28,081 bases of DNA from CAYMTN01 sp964393335. GTDB taxonomy: Bacteria > Chloroflexota > Anaerolineae > Aggregatilineales > Aggregatilineaceae. Positions 13,189 through 20,620 of this stretch are shown piece by piece (position 1 is the first letter of the stretch; each line of letters opens with the position of its first letter). Position numbers and translations under genes: made by a program. Location: positions 1 through 28,081 of the forward strand of contig CAYMTN010000045.1 of NCBI GenBank assembly GCA_964393335.1, written 5' to 3'. The notes under the pieces are model-generated. The model saw only the letters and a program-made list of their open reading frames with translations. It had not been told where the DNA came from and made no database searches.

Positions 13189-15693
13189 ATGATGAAACAC
13201 TGGATCAACTCGTTGGGAGTTTCGATGCTGGCCGGGCTGCTGCTAGGGGCGTTGGCGCTCACCGGCTGCGGCAGTGAGAACAACAGCATATCGCCGCCTG
13301 TGACACCCACCGTGCCCGTCGACAGCGGCGGCACCCCCCTCGCTGAGGCATCCCCCACCCCGCTGCTGATGGTGTTTGACATGCCCGATTCGCGCGCCCT
13401 GGCATACAGCCCGGATGGCACACAGATCGCGGTTGGCGGCGGCAGCACGATCTGGTTGTACACCGCCGATTTGCAGCAGGTGCGCGCGTTGAAAGGCCAT
13501 ACCGCGCCCGTGCACAGCGTGGCCTGGTCGCCGGATGGCACGCAGATCGCCAGCGGTGCGCTGGATAACACCGTGCACGTGTGGGACGCCGCGACCGGCA
13601 CCGCCGTGCATACGCTGACCGGCCATACCAACTGGGTGCTGTCGGTGGCGTGGTCGCCGGACGGATCACGCATCGCCAGCGGCGGCGCGGATGACATGGC
13701 CCGGCTGTGGGATGCGGCCAGCGGTGACCTCGTGACGGTGTTGGGCGTGACGCGTGTCACAAGCGTGATGCTCCAGTTTCAAAATCAGGACATCCTCAAC
13801 GCGATCGACGATCTGGCGTATGCCGATGCCATCATCGCCAAAGTGGAAGCCGAACCGCACGATCTCGTCCAGCAGATTCTGGACCAGGGCTACACGATCA
13901 CCTTTACGTTCGACGACCAGGCATTTGTGGATACGCTGCTCAAGCTGGACCGCGACCCGCCCCGGCTGGGGATCGCAGTTGGCGACAGCGCCCTCAGCGA
14001 CGAACTGGCCGCGCTCGACCAGCAGCAGATGGTCAGCCTGATCACGAAACTCGACGATCCCGACATCGCCGCCGTGATCGACGAACTGAACGCGGCAGAG
14101 GCGACCATCACGACCATCAACGAACGGCCCGATGCCGACCTGCTGCGCACGATCCGCCAGCTTCAGCGGCAGGATTTCGTGATCGTGATCCAGCAGGCGG
14201 ACGGCGAAACCACCACCGTTAATCCCGCCGACGCCAATTTTGTCGCCACGATCCAGGACTTCGAAGGGCAGGACGTGACGCTGTCGGTCGAGCTGCAAGA
14301 TCAACAGGCGATCTTCGACGCGCTGCAAAACCCCGATTTTGTGGCGGCGCTCAACCAGCTTGAGGAAGCGTCGAACGCCATCACCACGATCAACGAGCGC
14401 CCCGATGTCACCCTGATCCGGCTGGTGCGCCAGCTTCAACCGCTCGACTACACGATCACGTTTGCGACCGGCGACGAGAAATTCGACGCGGCGCTGGCGG
14501 CGCTTGACCGGCGCGAAAAATTCGACCTGGTGCTCACCCTGCAAGACCCGGCGCTGATGGCGATCCTCACCCAGCTTGCCAGCGTCGATTACACGATCAG
14601 CCGCCTCAAGGACCTCAGTCCTGCCGCCGTCATCCAGGCGCTTCACGCCGCGCCCGCCATCCAGGAACCCGACACCCTGGATTATGCGGTGGCGATCAAC
14701 GTCGAAGACAGCGCCCTGTCCGCCGAGATCGGCGCGCTCACCCTGGCGGACCTGGAGCACGTGGTCGGCCTGCTGGAAAACAATATTTTCCGCTACCAAC
14801 TCAGCCAGTACGCCAGCGCGCAGGCTACCATCGCCACGATCAACGCGCGGGATGACGCCGCGCTGATCGCCGTGGTCCGCAGCCTGGGCGGGCCGAAATC
14901 GACCAGCGTCATTTTTAGCTCGCCACAGGGCAGCGACGAAGTCAAAGTCAACCGCAAGCTCCTGGTCGAGGATTATGTGATCACCGTCACGCCGACCGCC
15001 GAAGACACCATCGAAGCCTTGAGCGTGCTCGACGACGCGACGATTGCCGACCAGTTCCGCACGATGGATGCCGCCCAGTTGAACGGAGGGACGTATACGC
15101 TCACACCTGAGCTGGACGCCGACGCCCTGGCGCTGATCGTGCCCCGACTGGCGGACATGTTCGCCATCACCGTGCAGCGCGAGAACAACGCGCAGACCGG
15201 CGGAGTCACCGCGGTGACGTGGTCGCCGGACAGCACGATCCTGGCCAGCGCCAGCTCGGACAACACCGTCAAGCTGTGGAATCCGTCCAGCGGGCAGATT
15301 CTGGCCACGCTCGACGCGCACAAAGACAGCGTCACCAGCGCGGCCTGGTCGCCGGACGCGGCCCTGTTTGCAACCGGAAGCTGGGACAACACGGTCATTG
15401 TATGGGACGCCAGCGGCGGCCCGGAAGATGTCAAAGCGGCGATCACCATCAAGGGGTTTGAGAAACGCGTCAACGCGCTGGCGTGGTCACCGGATGGCGC
15501 GTACCTGGCTACGGGCGACCGGGCAGGCACGATCCAGGTGTGGGACGCCGCGACCGGCGACGAACTGGCCGCCGTGCAACATCACCCGGAGGTCATCGCG
15601 CTGGCGTGGTCGCCCGACGGATCGCGCCTGATCAGCAGCGGCGGGGATGGCACCGTGCGGCTGTGGGACGTGGCGCTGCTGGTCGGGTCGTAG
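13189..15693 (+). CDS. WD40 beta-propeller lipoprotein with a large repeat-containing insertion
   Basis: An 834-residue lipoprotein. The signal segment ends at lipobox LTGC with cysteine C27, followed by a Pro/Thr/Ser linker. Three WD40 blades occupy about residues 65-187 (AYSPDGTQIAVGG, VAWSPDGTQIASGALDNTVH, VAWSPDGSRIASGGADDMAR). Four more lie at about 671-834 (VTWSPDSTILASASSDNTVK, AAWSPDAALFATGSWDNTVI, LAWSPDGAYLATGD, LAWSPDGSRLISSGGDGTVR). Together they make seven, the usual propeller size. Between blades three and four about 480 residues of unrelated acidic repeats are inserted. The frame is open back to 13021, but a start near 13189 is chosen since AGGAA lies 8 bases before it and a signal peptide then begins at once; ATGs at 13183 and 13192 are alternatives. 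It probably sits on the outer face of the membrane as a binding protein. No partner gene is evident. Confidence 0.82.
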   Translation: MMKHWINSLGVSMLAGLLLGALALTGCGSENNSISPPVTPTVPVDSGGTPLAEASPTPLLMVFDMPDSRALAYSPDGTQIAVGGGSTIWLYTADLQQVRALKGHTAPVHSVAWSPDGTQIASGALDNTVHVWDAATGTAVHTLTGHTNWVLSVAWSPDGSRIASGGADDMARLWDAASGDLVTVLGVTRVTSVMLQFQNQDILNAIDDLAYADAIIAKVEAEPHDLVQQILDQGYTITFTFDDQAFVDTLLKLDRDPPRLGIAVGDSALSDELAALDQQQMVSLITKLDDPDIAAVIDELNAAEATITTINERPDADLLRTIRQLQRQDFVIVIQQADGETTTVNPADANFVATIQDFEGQDVTLSVELQDQQAIFDALQNPDFVAALNQLEEASNAITTINERPDVTLIRLVRQLQPLDYTITFATGDEKFDAALAALDRREKFDLVLTLQDPALMAILTQLASVDYTISRLKDLSPAAVIQALHAAPAIQEPDTLDYAVAINVEDSALSAEIGALTLADLEHVVGLLENNIFRYQLSQYASAQATIATINARDDAALIAVVRSLGGPKSTSVIFSSPQGSDEVKVNRKLLVEDYVITVTPTAEDTIEALSVLDDATIADQFRTMDAAQLNGGTYTLTPELDADALALIVPRLADMFAITVQRENNAQTGGVTAVTWSPDSTILASASSDNTVKLWNPSSGQILATLDAHKDSVTSAAWSPDAALFATGSWDNTVIVWDASGGPEDVKAAITIKGFEKRVNALAWSPDGAYLATGDRAGTIQVWDAATGDELAAVQHHPEVIALAWSPDGSRLISSGGDGTVRLWDVALLVGS
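13751..15200 (+). other. Inserted internal-repeat region within the WD40 lipoprotein
   Basis: About five degenerate units of 75-105 residues can be aligned by eye. A recurring core is A-x-x-T-I-x-T-I-N-x-R-(P/D)-D: TITTINERPDADLLRTIRQL, AITTINERPDVTLIRLVRQL and TIATINARDDAALIAVVRSL. Each is followed after a short stretch by a D-(Y/F)-x-(I/V)-x-(I/F/V) strand (DFVIVIQ, DYTITFA, DYVITVT) and an F-x-A-x-L-x-x-L-D-type helix. The first copy (IIAKVEAEPHDLVQQIL, GYTITFTFDD) is more diverged. The order helix, strand, helix recurs. It matches no domain I can name. Confidence 0.7.
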
Positions 15694-15700
15694 GGGGGCC

Positions 15701-15716
15701 AGCGATCAGCGATCAG
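15701..15716 (+). repeat. AGCGATCAGC-type short repeat, copy 1
   Basis: AGCGATCAGCGATCAGC stands just after the WD40 lipoprotein gene; related sequences occur at 22249-22280 (opposite orientation) and 27824-27840. It lies in the 199-base gap 15694-15892, which also holds an extended -10 and palindromic repeat copy 2. Confidence 0.5.
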
Positions 15717-15766
15717 CATAAACAAGTGTCACCGGTCGGGACGTCGTGGGTGTAGAGTCTGCCCTT

Positions 15767-15775
15767 TGGTATACT
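15767..15775 (+). promoter_or_regulatory. Candidate extended -10 for the erythromycin-esterase-family gene
   Basis: TGGTATACT (TG-N-TATACT) lies about 118 bases before the start at 15893. The -35 region is poor. The predicted leader would carry palindromic repeat copy 2. Confidence 0.4.
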
Positions 15776-15810
15776 GGAAAAACGCCGTCAAACCAACACG
15801 GACTGATAAC

Positions 15811-15870
15811 CTATTCGTAGTTGCCGGGCGCGGCAAACGCCCCTACCAAAACGAATTTACGGATGGATAG
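15811..15870 (+). repeat. Dispersed palindromic repeat, copy 2
   Basis: The core GGGCGCGGCAAACGCCCCTA begins at 15826 and is followed by CCAAAACG and ATTTACGGATGGATAG (15855-15870). The left end CTATTCGTAGTT (15811-15822) is an imperfect inverted copy of the right end. It lies within the predicted leader of the next gene. Confidence 0.65.
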
Positions 15871-15892
15871 TAAGCCGGAGGACCTTTGATCC

Positions 15893-17203
15893 ATGTCGTT
15901 TCCCACTCCCACGCACGCAACGCTCGATGACTGGATAACACGCGAGGCGACTCCGTTCGCTGTCGATTCGCCCAGGACCTTCAACGCCGCCGTAGACAAG
16001 GTGATCGCCTCGCTGGGTGACTCGGTGGAATTGCTTGGCTTCGGCGAAGCGCTGCACGGCGGGGAGAACATTCTCATCTTCCGCAACCGGCTCTTCCAGC
16101 ACCTGGTGGAGGCGCATGATTACAGCGCCATAACCATCGAGAGTAGTTTCCCTCGGGGACGCGTAGTAAACGAGTACGTGGCCGGTCGCGGCCCGGCATC
16201 GTATGAGGCTGTGCAGGAGTCCGGATTCAGTCACGGCTTCGGCCAACTCGCCGCGAATCGAGAACTCGTGGAGTGGATGCGGCAATACAACGCCGATCCG
16301 TCGCACCGCGTCAAACTCCAGTTCTACGGCTTCGATAGTCCGACCGAAATGAGCGGCGGCGACAGTCCACGCCGGGTCCTGCATTTTGTGCTCGATTACC
16401 TCGCCTCAGTTGATAGCGCCAGCGGGGAGGCGTTCCGCGAACGCATCGACCCGCTGCTGGGCGAGGACTCCGACTGGGAGAACCCCGCCGTGTTGTTCGA
16501 CCCGACGCAGTCGGTGGGTCTGTCGCCAGCCGCAGCCGCGCTGCGGATCGAGACGGAGGACCTCATTTCAGAGCTGCGCGTGCGCCGTCCCGAATTAGTG
16601 GCCAAGAGCGACGAAAGCCGCTATTTGGAAGCCGTGCAGGTTGCTTCGGTGGCCCGCCAGTTGCTGACGTATCATGCCGAGCTGGCACGAGCGTCGAGCG
16701 ACCGGGTTAGCAGACTGCTCGGTATGCGCGACGCGTCGATGGCGGATAACCTGGCGTATATCGTGTCCCGTGAACGTGGCCGGGGGAAGGTGTTGGCCTT
16801 CGCTCACAACAACCATCTACAGCGGGGAAAGACTGAATGGCAGTTCGGCACGGACGTATTCATCTGGTGGCCGGTGGGATCACACCTGACTGAGATGTTC
16901 GGCCCGCGTTATGCCGTCATCGGCACGGCAGTGGGCGTGTCGGATGCCAATGGCATCGGCCAGCCCGAAGCCGGTACGCTTGAGGCGCGGCTGACTGCCG
17001 TGCCGGGGCCAGCGCGCTTCATTCCGACTCACAAAGGCCAGGGGCTGCCAGCCCCGGCAATCGCAGCGCTTCCGACTCGTTCGGGCAGTATGAAGAACCC
17101 GACCTACTTCGCACTGACTCCGCAAAGTCTCACCGATTTCGACTGGTGGGCCGTCCTGGATTCAACGACCTACGCGCGTGGTGGCCCGCCGCTGCAAGCG
17201 TGA
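15893..17203 (+). CDS. Erythromycin-esterase-family protein
   Basis: A 436-residue protein of the erythromycin esterase (EreA/EreB-like) family. Active-site features are visible: LGFGEALHGGENILIFRNRL with E52, H55, E58 and R64, then AITIESSFPRGR with E83, and VLAFAHNNHLQRG with H305 and H308. These correspond to the Glu/His set that activates water for lactone opening in Ere enzymes. Many family members are chromosomal and have other, unknown substrates, so macrolide resistance cannot be claimed. No signal peptide is present. The ATG at 15893 follows GGAGGA (15886-15891 region) and is the natural start. The gene uses noticeably more AT-ending codons than its neighbours and is preceded by two kinds of dispersed repeat, which hints at later arrival. 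It converges with the AAA ATPase gene 14 bases away. Confidence 0.88.
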   Translation: MSFPTPTHATLDDWITREATPFAVDSPRTFNAAVDKVIASLGDSVELLGFGEALHGGENILIFRNRLFQHLVEAHDYSAITIESSFPRGRVVNEYVAGRGPASYEAVQESGFSHGFGQLAANRELVEWMRQYNADPSHRVKLQFYGFDSPTEMSGGDSPRRVLHFVLDYLASVDSASGEAFRERIDPLLGEDSDWENPAVLFDPTQSVGLSPAAAALRIETEDLISELRVRRPELVAKSDESRYLEAVQVASVARQLLTYHAELARASSDRVSRLLGMRDASMADNLAYIVSRERGRGKVLAFAHNNHLQRGKTEWQFGTDVFIWWPVGSHLTEMFGPRYAVIGTAVGVSDANGIGQPEAGTLEARLTAVPGPARFIPTHKGQGLPAPAIAALPTRSGSMKNPTYFALTPQSLTDFDWWAVLDSTTYARGGPPLQA

Positions 17204-17217
17204 AACGCCGACAGGTA

Positions 17218-18462
17218 CTAACGCGGCATGGTGACCGGGCGCGCCGGGAGACGCGCGGGCGGCGGAGTCGGGTGGTTGCGGATATACGCCGCCAGCACCG
17301 GCGGGGACACGCGTACCACCGTCCCGCTTGACGCCTGCGCCAGCAGCGATTTCAGGATCAGCTCGTTGAGTATCGCCGCGTTCAGGTCGGTTTTTTCCAG
17401 CGCGACCCCGTACAACGTCTGGATTTCCTCGTCACGCAGGCCGCGCAGCAGCGTGCGGCACTCCGCCTGTACGTTCGGCTCCGCTGACAGGCGGCTGGCG
17501 GCCAGCCCGATTGCCTGGTGATAATCCGATGCCTGAATCTGCGCGAGTTGTTCCGCGTGTTGGAAGCCCGCCCGCAGCAGCCCCGCAAAACCACCCGTCG
17601 CGCGGATCAACAATCCCAGCCCGTGATCGTCTTTGGACACCGCGCGCTCTTCAAGCTGCTCGACCATGCGCCACGCGTCATCGTCGCCAAACGGCTTGAG
17701 GTAGATGGTCGTGTCGTTGAACAACTCGACAAACGGTTCCAGCGCGACCATACGCTCGCCATCCCCGATCAGGTACGGCAGGCTGTTGCGCGTGAAGGTC
17801 ACGAACATCACCTGGTATTTGAACCGGTCGCGGATGCTGCGCAGCGCCACGAAAAAGTAGTCGGGCATGGTGTTCAGCAGCCGCTCGAACTCGTCCATGA
17901 TGTAGACGACGCGGATCGGCGCGTCTTGAATGCGGCAGCTTGTCAGCGCCGCGTCGAGGATGCTTTCCAGGTGGCGCAGCGCGAGGTGGGCGTGCAACTG
18001 GTCGTCAAAATCGGTCACGTCGGGGTGCGCGTTTTCAAACTGCTCTTGCAGGCGTGCCAAGCGGGTCGCCAGGTCGGTATCGGCGGGCTGCGTGACGTGC
18101 GGCTGGTAACCGGGATAGAGCGGCTGCATGATCGTCGTGCGGTGGACCAGCAGCTCAAAACCCGGCCACGCCTGCGCCGCGATGTTGCCTTTTTCGAGCG
18201 GCAGCGCGGGCAGCAGCGCGTTGGGGTCCACGCTGATCGGCACCAGCGCGCCCCGGTGCATCGCGTTGGGCGCATAACGCACCCAGGGGTTATCCGCGTT
18301 GTGATCCGTCAGCGGGTCGTGGTCCAGAAACTTGAGCAGGTTGGATTTGCCGACGCTCGGCGGACCGATCACCGACACCGAGTAGCCCTGGTCGAGCGCG
18401 CCGACAATGCGCGAGACGTCTTCTTTGCGATAATCTGGGTGGTAATAGCGAGCCGCCGCCAT
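17218..18462 (-). CDS. AAA ATPase, Orc1/Cdc6-like or STAND-like
   Basis: A 414-residue P-loop ATPase. The Walker A motif is GPPSVGKSNLLKFL (residues 33-46) and Walker B is VVYIMDEFERLL at about 185-196, followed by a sensor-1-like VMFVTFTRNSLPYL. This arrangement is like the AAA domain of Orc1/Cdc6 or of STAND NTPases. From about residue 290 the protein is helical (LGLLIRATGGFAGLLRAGF), with a winged-helix-like end (LNELILKSLLAQASSGTVVR, VSPPVLAAYIRNHP) and a short Pro/Arg tail. The start at 18462 leaves a 181-base gap to the dehydrogenase operon, with a promoter whose -35 overlaps that of the operon. Such proteins act as switches that bind DNA or protein partners using ATP. The exact role here is unknown. 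Confidence 0.75.
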   Translation of the reverse strand: MAAARYYHPDYRKEDVSRIVGALDQGYSVSVIGPPSVGKSNLLKFLDHDPLTDHNADNPWVRYAPNAMHRGALVPISVDPNALLPALPLEKGNIAAQAWPGFELLVHRTTIMQPLYPGYQPHVTQPADTDLATRLARLQEQFENAHPDVTDFDDQLHAHLALRHLESILDAALTSCRIQDAPIRVVYIMDEFERLLNTMPDYFFVALRSIRDRFKYQVMFVTFTRNSLPYLIGDGERMVALEPFVELFNDTTIYLKPFGDDDAWRMVEQLEERAVSKDDHGLGLLIRATGGFAGLLRAGFQHAEQLAQIQASDYHQAIGLAASRLSAEPNVQAECRTLLRGLRDEEIQTLYGVALEKTDLNAAILNELILKSLLAQASSGTVVRVSPPVLAAYIRNHPTPPPARLPARPVTMPR

Positions 18463-18509
18463 CGATCACATCCGTTTCTTGCACGCGGGCACACGTCATT
18501 CCATGGTGC

Positions 18510-18538
18510 ATTGTATGCCAGCCGAGCGCGTTTGCCAA
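18510..18538 (-). promoter_or_regulatory. Promoter of the AAA ATPase gene
   Basis: On the minus strand TTGGCA (18533-18538), a 17-base spacer and TACAAT (18510-18515); each hexamer matches consensus at five of six positions. Its -35 overlaps that of the divergent dehydrogenase promoter. Confidence 0.55.
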
Positions 18539-18561
18539 CCCGCCGTGCGATCCTGTAAAAT
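18532..18561 (+). promoter_or_regulatory. Promoter of the dehydrogenase (E1alpha-E1beta-E2) operon
   Basis: TTGCCA (18532-18537), an 18-base spacer and TAAAAT (18556-18561), each five of six to consensus. It predicts a leader of about 75 bases that contains the hairpin at 18597-18617. Confidence 0.55.
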
Positions 18562-18596
18562 CTCTGAGTATCGCCACTTGGTAGCATCCTTAACAT

Positions 18597-18621
18597 CAGG
18601 CGTTTTACTGACGCCTGTTTT
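18597..18621 (+). terminator. Terminator-like hairpin in the dehydrogenase operon leader
   Basis: CAGGCGT (18597-18603) and ACGCCTG (18611-18617) form a perfect 7-bp stem with a 7-base loop, followed by TTTTC. It sits 27 bases before the E1alpha ATG, inside the predicted leader. It could be an attenuator or the remnant of a terminator. Confidence 0.45.
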
Positions 18622-18643
18622 CATGCGGTTTGAGGGAAATTGA

Positions 18644-19630
18644 ATGGCAAAACCAAATAAAGAGACACTGCTCGATTGGTACCGCCAGATGGTGTTGATC
18701 CGGCGGTTTGAGGAACGCTGCGCCGAGCTGTACCAGCAGGGGCTGATCGGCGGGTTTCTGCACCTGTACATCGGTCAGGAAGCGACCGGCGTCGGCGCGG
18801 TGAACGCGCTGCGCGAGCAGGACAACGTGATCACGGCTTACCGCGATCATGGCATTGCCCTGGCGCGCGGGCTGGACGTGAACGCCATGATGGCCGAGAT
18901 GCTCGGCAAACGGACCGGCGTCAGCGGCGGCAAAGGCGGCTCGATGCACCTGGCAAACCGCGGCCTGCATATGTGGGGCGGCTATGGCATCGTCGGCGGG
19001 CACCTGCCACTGGCCGCCGGGATCGCTTTGGCGGCTAAATACCAGGAAAAAGACGAGGTTGTGCTGGCCCTGATGGGTGACGGCTCGACCAACATCGGGT
19101 ACTTCCACGAATCCCTGAATCTCAGCGCGGTCTGGGAACTGCCAGTGGTGTGGCTGATCGAGAATAACCAGTACGGCATGGGCACGGCGGTCAACCGCGC
19201 CAGCGGCGCAACCGAGCTGGTGAATAAGGCGCGCGCCTACTGCTGCGGCCCCAACGGGCGCGGCATGAAAGAAGGCCCGCGCGTCGATGGTATGGACGTC
19301 GAAGCCGTGCACGACGCGATCAGCGAAGCGGTCGAACATGCCCGCACGCACGGCCCGATCCTGGTCGAATCGCTCACCTATCGCCTGGAAGGGCACAGCA
19401 TGGGCGACCCGCAGCGCTACCGCACCAAAGAAGAAGTCGAGTCGTATGTCGAACACGGCCCGATCGGGCGCTTCCGCACGGTGCTGATCGACAGGTACAA
19501 GGGAGTCGAGGGCGTGCTGGACAAGATCGACGCCGAGGTGCTGCAGACCATCGACGGAGCCGTCGAATTCGCCAAAAACAGCGAAAACCCAACTATGGAA
19601 GATTTGATCAGCCACGTGTACGTTGATTAG
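18644..19630 (+). CDS. pdhA: Pyruvate/2-oxoacid dehydrogenase E1 component, alpha subunit
   Basis: A 328-residue thiamine-diphosphate-binding subunit that, with E1beta, decarboxylates a 2-oxoacid and passes the acyl group to the lipoyl domain of E2. The ThDP motif runs from G145-D146-G147 (MGDGSTNIGYFHESLNLSA) to ENN (IENNQYG) about 30 residues on. Other family marks are FEERCAELYQQGLIGGFLHL, YIGQEATGVGA, YRDHGIALARG, GGKGGSMHL and the phosphorylation-loop-like region YRLEGHSMGDPQRYR. Length and order fit the alpha subunit of the two-gene E1 type. GAGGG lies 8 bases before the ATG. It is followed by E1beta after 9 bases. Sequence alone does not separate pyruvate from acetoin or branched-chain substrates; the SMHL and HSMGDP motifs are compatible with the pyruvate or acetoin type. 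Confidence 0.92.
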   Translation: MAKPNKETLLDWYRQMVLIRRFEERCAELYQQGLIGGFLHLYIGQEATGVGAVNALREQDNVITAYRDHGIALARGLDVNAMMAEMLGKRTGVSGGKGGSMHLANRGLHMWGGYGIVGGHLPLAAGIALAAKYQEKDEVVLALMGDGSTNIGYFHESLNLSAVWELPVVWLIENNQYGMGTAVNRASGATELVNKARAYCCGPNGRGMKEGPRVDGMDVEAVHDAISEAVEHARTHGPILVESLTYRLEGHSMGDPQRYRTKEEVESYVEHGPIGRFRTVLIDRYKGVEGVLDKIDAEVLQTIDGAVEFAKNSENPTMEDLISHVYVD

Positions 19631-19639
19631 AGGGGACTA

Positions 19640-20620
19640 ATGGCAGACAGACCGATTACGATTCGTGAGGCATTAAGCGCCGCCTTGCGCGAGGAAATGC
19701 AGCGCGACGAGCGCGTATTTATCATGGGCGAGGAGGTCGGCGTGTGGGGCGGCACCTACGCCGTCACGCGCGGGTTCCTCGATGAATTTGGCGACAAGCG
19801 GGTGCGCGACACGCCGATTTCCGAGATGGTGATCGCCGGAGCCGCCACCGGCGCGGCGATGGCGGGCCTGCGCCCGGTGGCCGAGATCATGACGATCAAC
19901 TTCGCCTTCCTGGCGCTGGACGCGATTGTGAACCACGCCGCCAAGATACGTTACATGTTCAACGGCCAGTTTACCGTCCCGCTGGTGATCCGCACCACGA
20001 CCGGCGGTGGCAAACAACTGGGCGCGACCCATTCCCACTCGCCCGAAGTGATTTTCGCCCACTTCCCCGGCCTGTACGTTGCCGTACCCGGCACGGCCTA
20101 CGATGCCAAAGGTATGCTCAAGGCCGCCATTCGCGACGACAACCCGGTGCTGTTTGTCGAACACAGCACCATGCTTCAGCGCCGCAGCCCGGTGCCGGAT
20201 GACCCCGATTTTGTGCTGCCGATTGGCAAGAGCGATGTCAAGCGCGAAGGCGACGACGTGACGATTGTGACCTTCGGCAAGGGGCTGGAATGGTCAACCG
20301 CCGCCGCCGATCAACTCGCCCAGGAGGGCATCGAAGCGGAGATCGTCGACCTGCGCTGGCTGCGCCCGCTGGACCTGGAACCGGTCTTCGAGAGCTTCAA
20401 GAAGACGAATCGCTGCGTCGTGGTCGAAGAAAGCCTGCCGCGCTTTAACGTCGGGGCCGAGATCGCCGCCCAGATCACCGAGACGCTGTTCGATTACATG
20501 GACGCGCCGGTCAAGCGCGTCGCCGCGATGGACATTCCGCTGCCCTATTCCAGCCAGATCGAACAGGCGGCCCTACCCAGCGTTGACAAGGTTATTGCAG
20601 CGGTCAAGGAGGTGGTCTGA
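19640..20620 (+). CDS. pdhB: Pyruvate/2-oxoacid dehydrogenase E1 component, beta subunit
   Basis: A 326-residue transketolase-like partner of E1alpha. Motifs include VFIMGEEVGVWGGTYAVTRG near residues 24-43, RDTPISEMVIAGAATGAAMAG, RPVAEIMTINFAFLALDAIV, the NHAAKIRYMFNGQFTVPLVI stretch, GATHSHSPEVIFAHFPGLYV and the C-terminal domain with VDLRWLRPLDLEPVFESFKK and VVVEESLPRFNVGAEIAAQI. The glutamate in GEEVG normally helps activate the thiamine ring. GGGGA lies upstream of the ATG, 9 bases after the E1alpha stop. The stop overlaps the start of the E2 gene by one base, with AAGGAGG for E2 inside the end of this gene, so translation is probably coupled. Confidence 0.92.
   Translation: MADRPITIREALSAALREEMQRDERVFIMGEEVGVWGGTYAVTRGFLDEFGDKRVRDTPISEMVIAGAATGAAMAGLRPVAEIMTINFAFLALDAIVNHAAKIRYMFNGQFTVPLVIRTTTGGGKQLGATHSHSPEVIFAHFPGLYVAVPGTAYDAKGMLKAAIRDDNPVLFVEHSTMLQRRSPVPDDPDFVLPIGKSDVKREGDDVTIVTFGKGLEWSTAAADQLAQEGIEAEIVDLRWLRPLDLEPVFESFKKTNRCVVVEESLPRFNVGAEIAAQITETLFDYMDAPVKRVAAMDIPLPYSSQIEQAALPSVDKVIAAVKEVV

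Noticed and set aside
13666..15321. A 551-codon open frame on the minus strand inside the WD40 lipoprotein gene
   Set aside because: It is an antisense shadow of a GC-rich coding region; it has low-complexity Arg/Asp/Val/Gly composition and no domain, whereas the plus strand encodes clear WD40 blades and repeats.
15893..17203. Calling the erythromycin-esterase-family gene a macrolide-resistance gene
   Set aside because: The family contains many chromosomal members of unknown substrate; active-site residues alone do not show macrolide hydrolysis.
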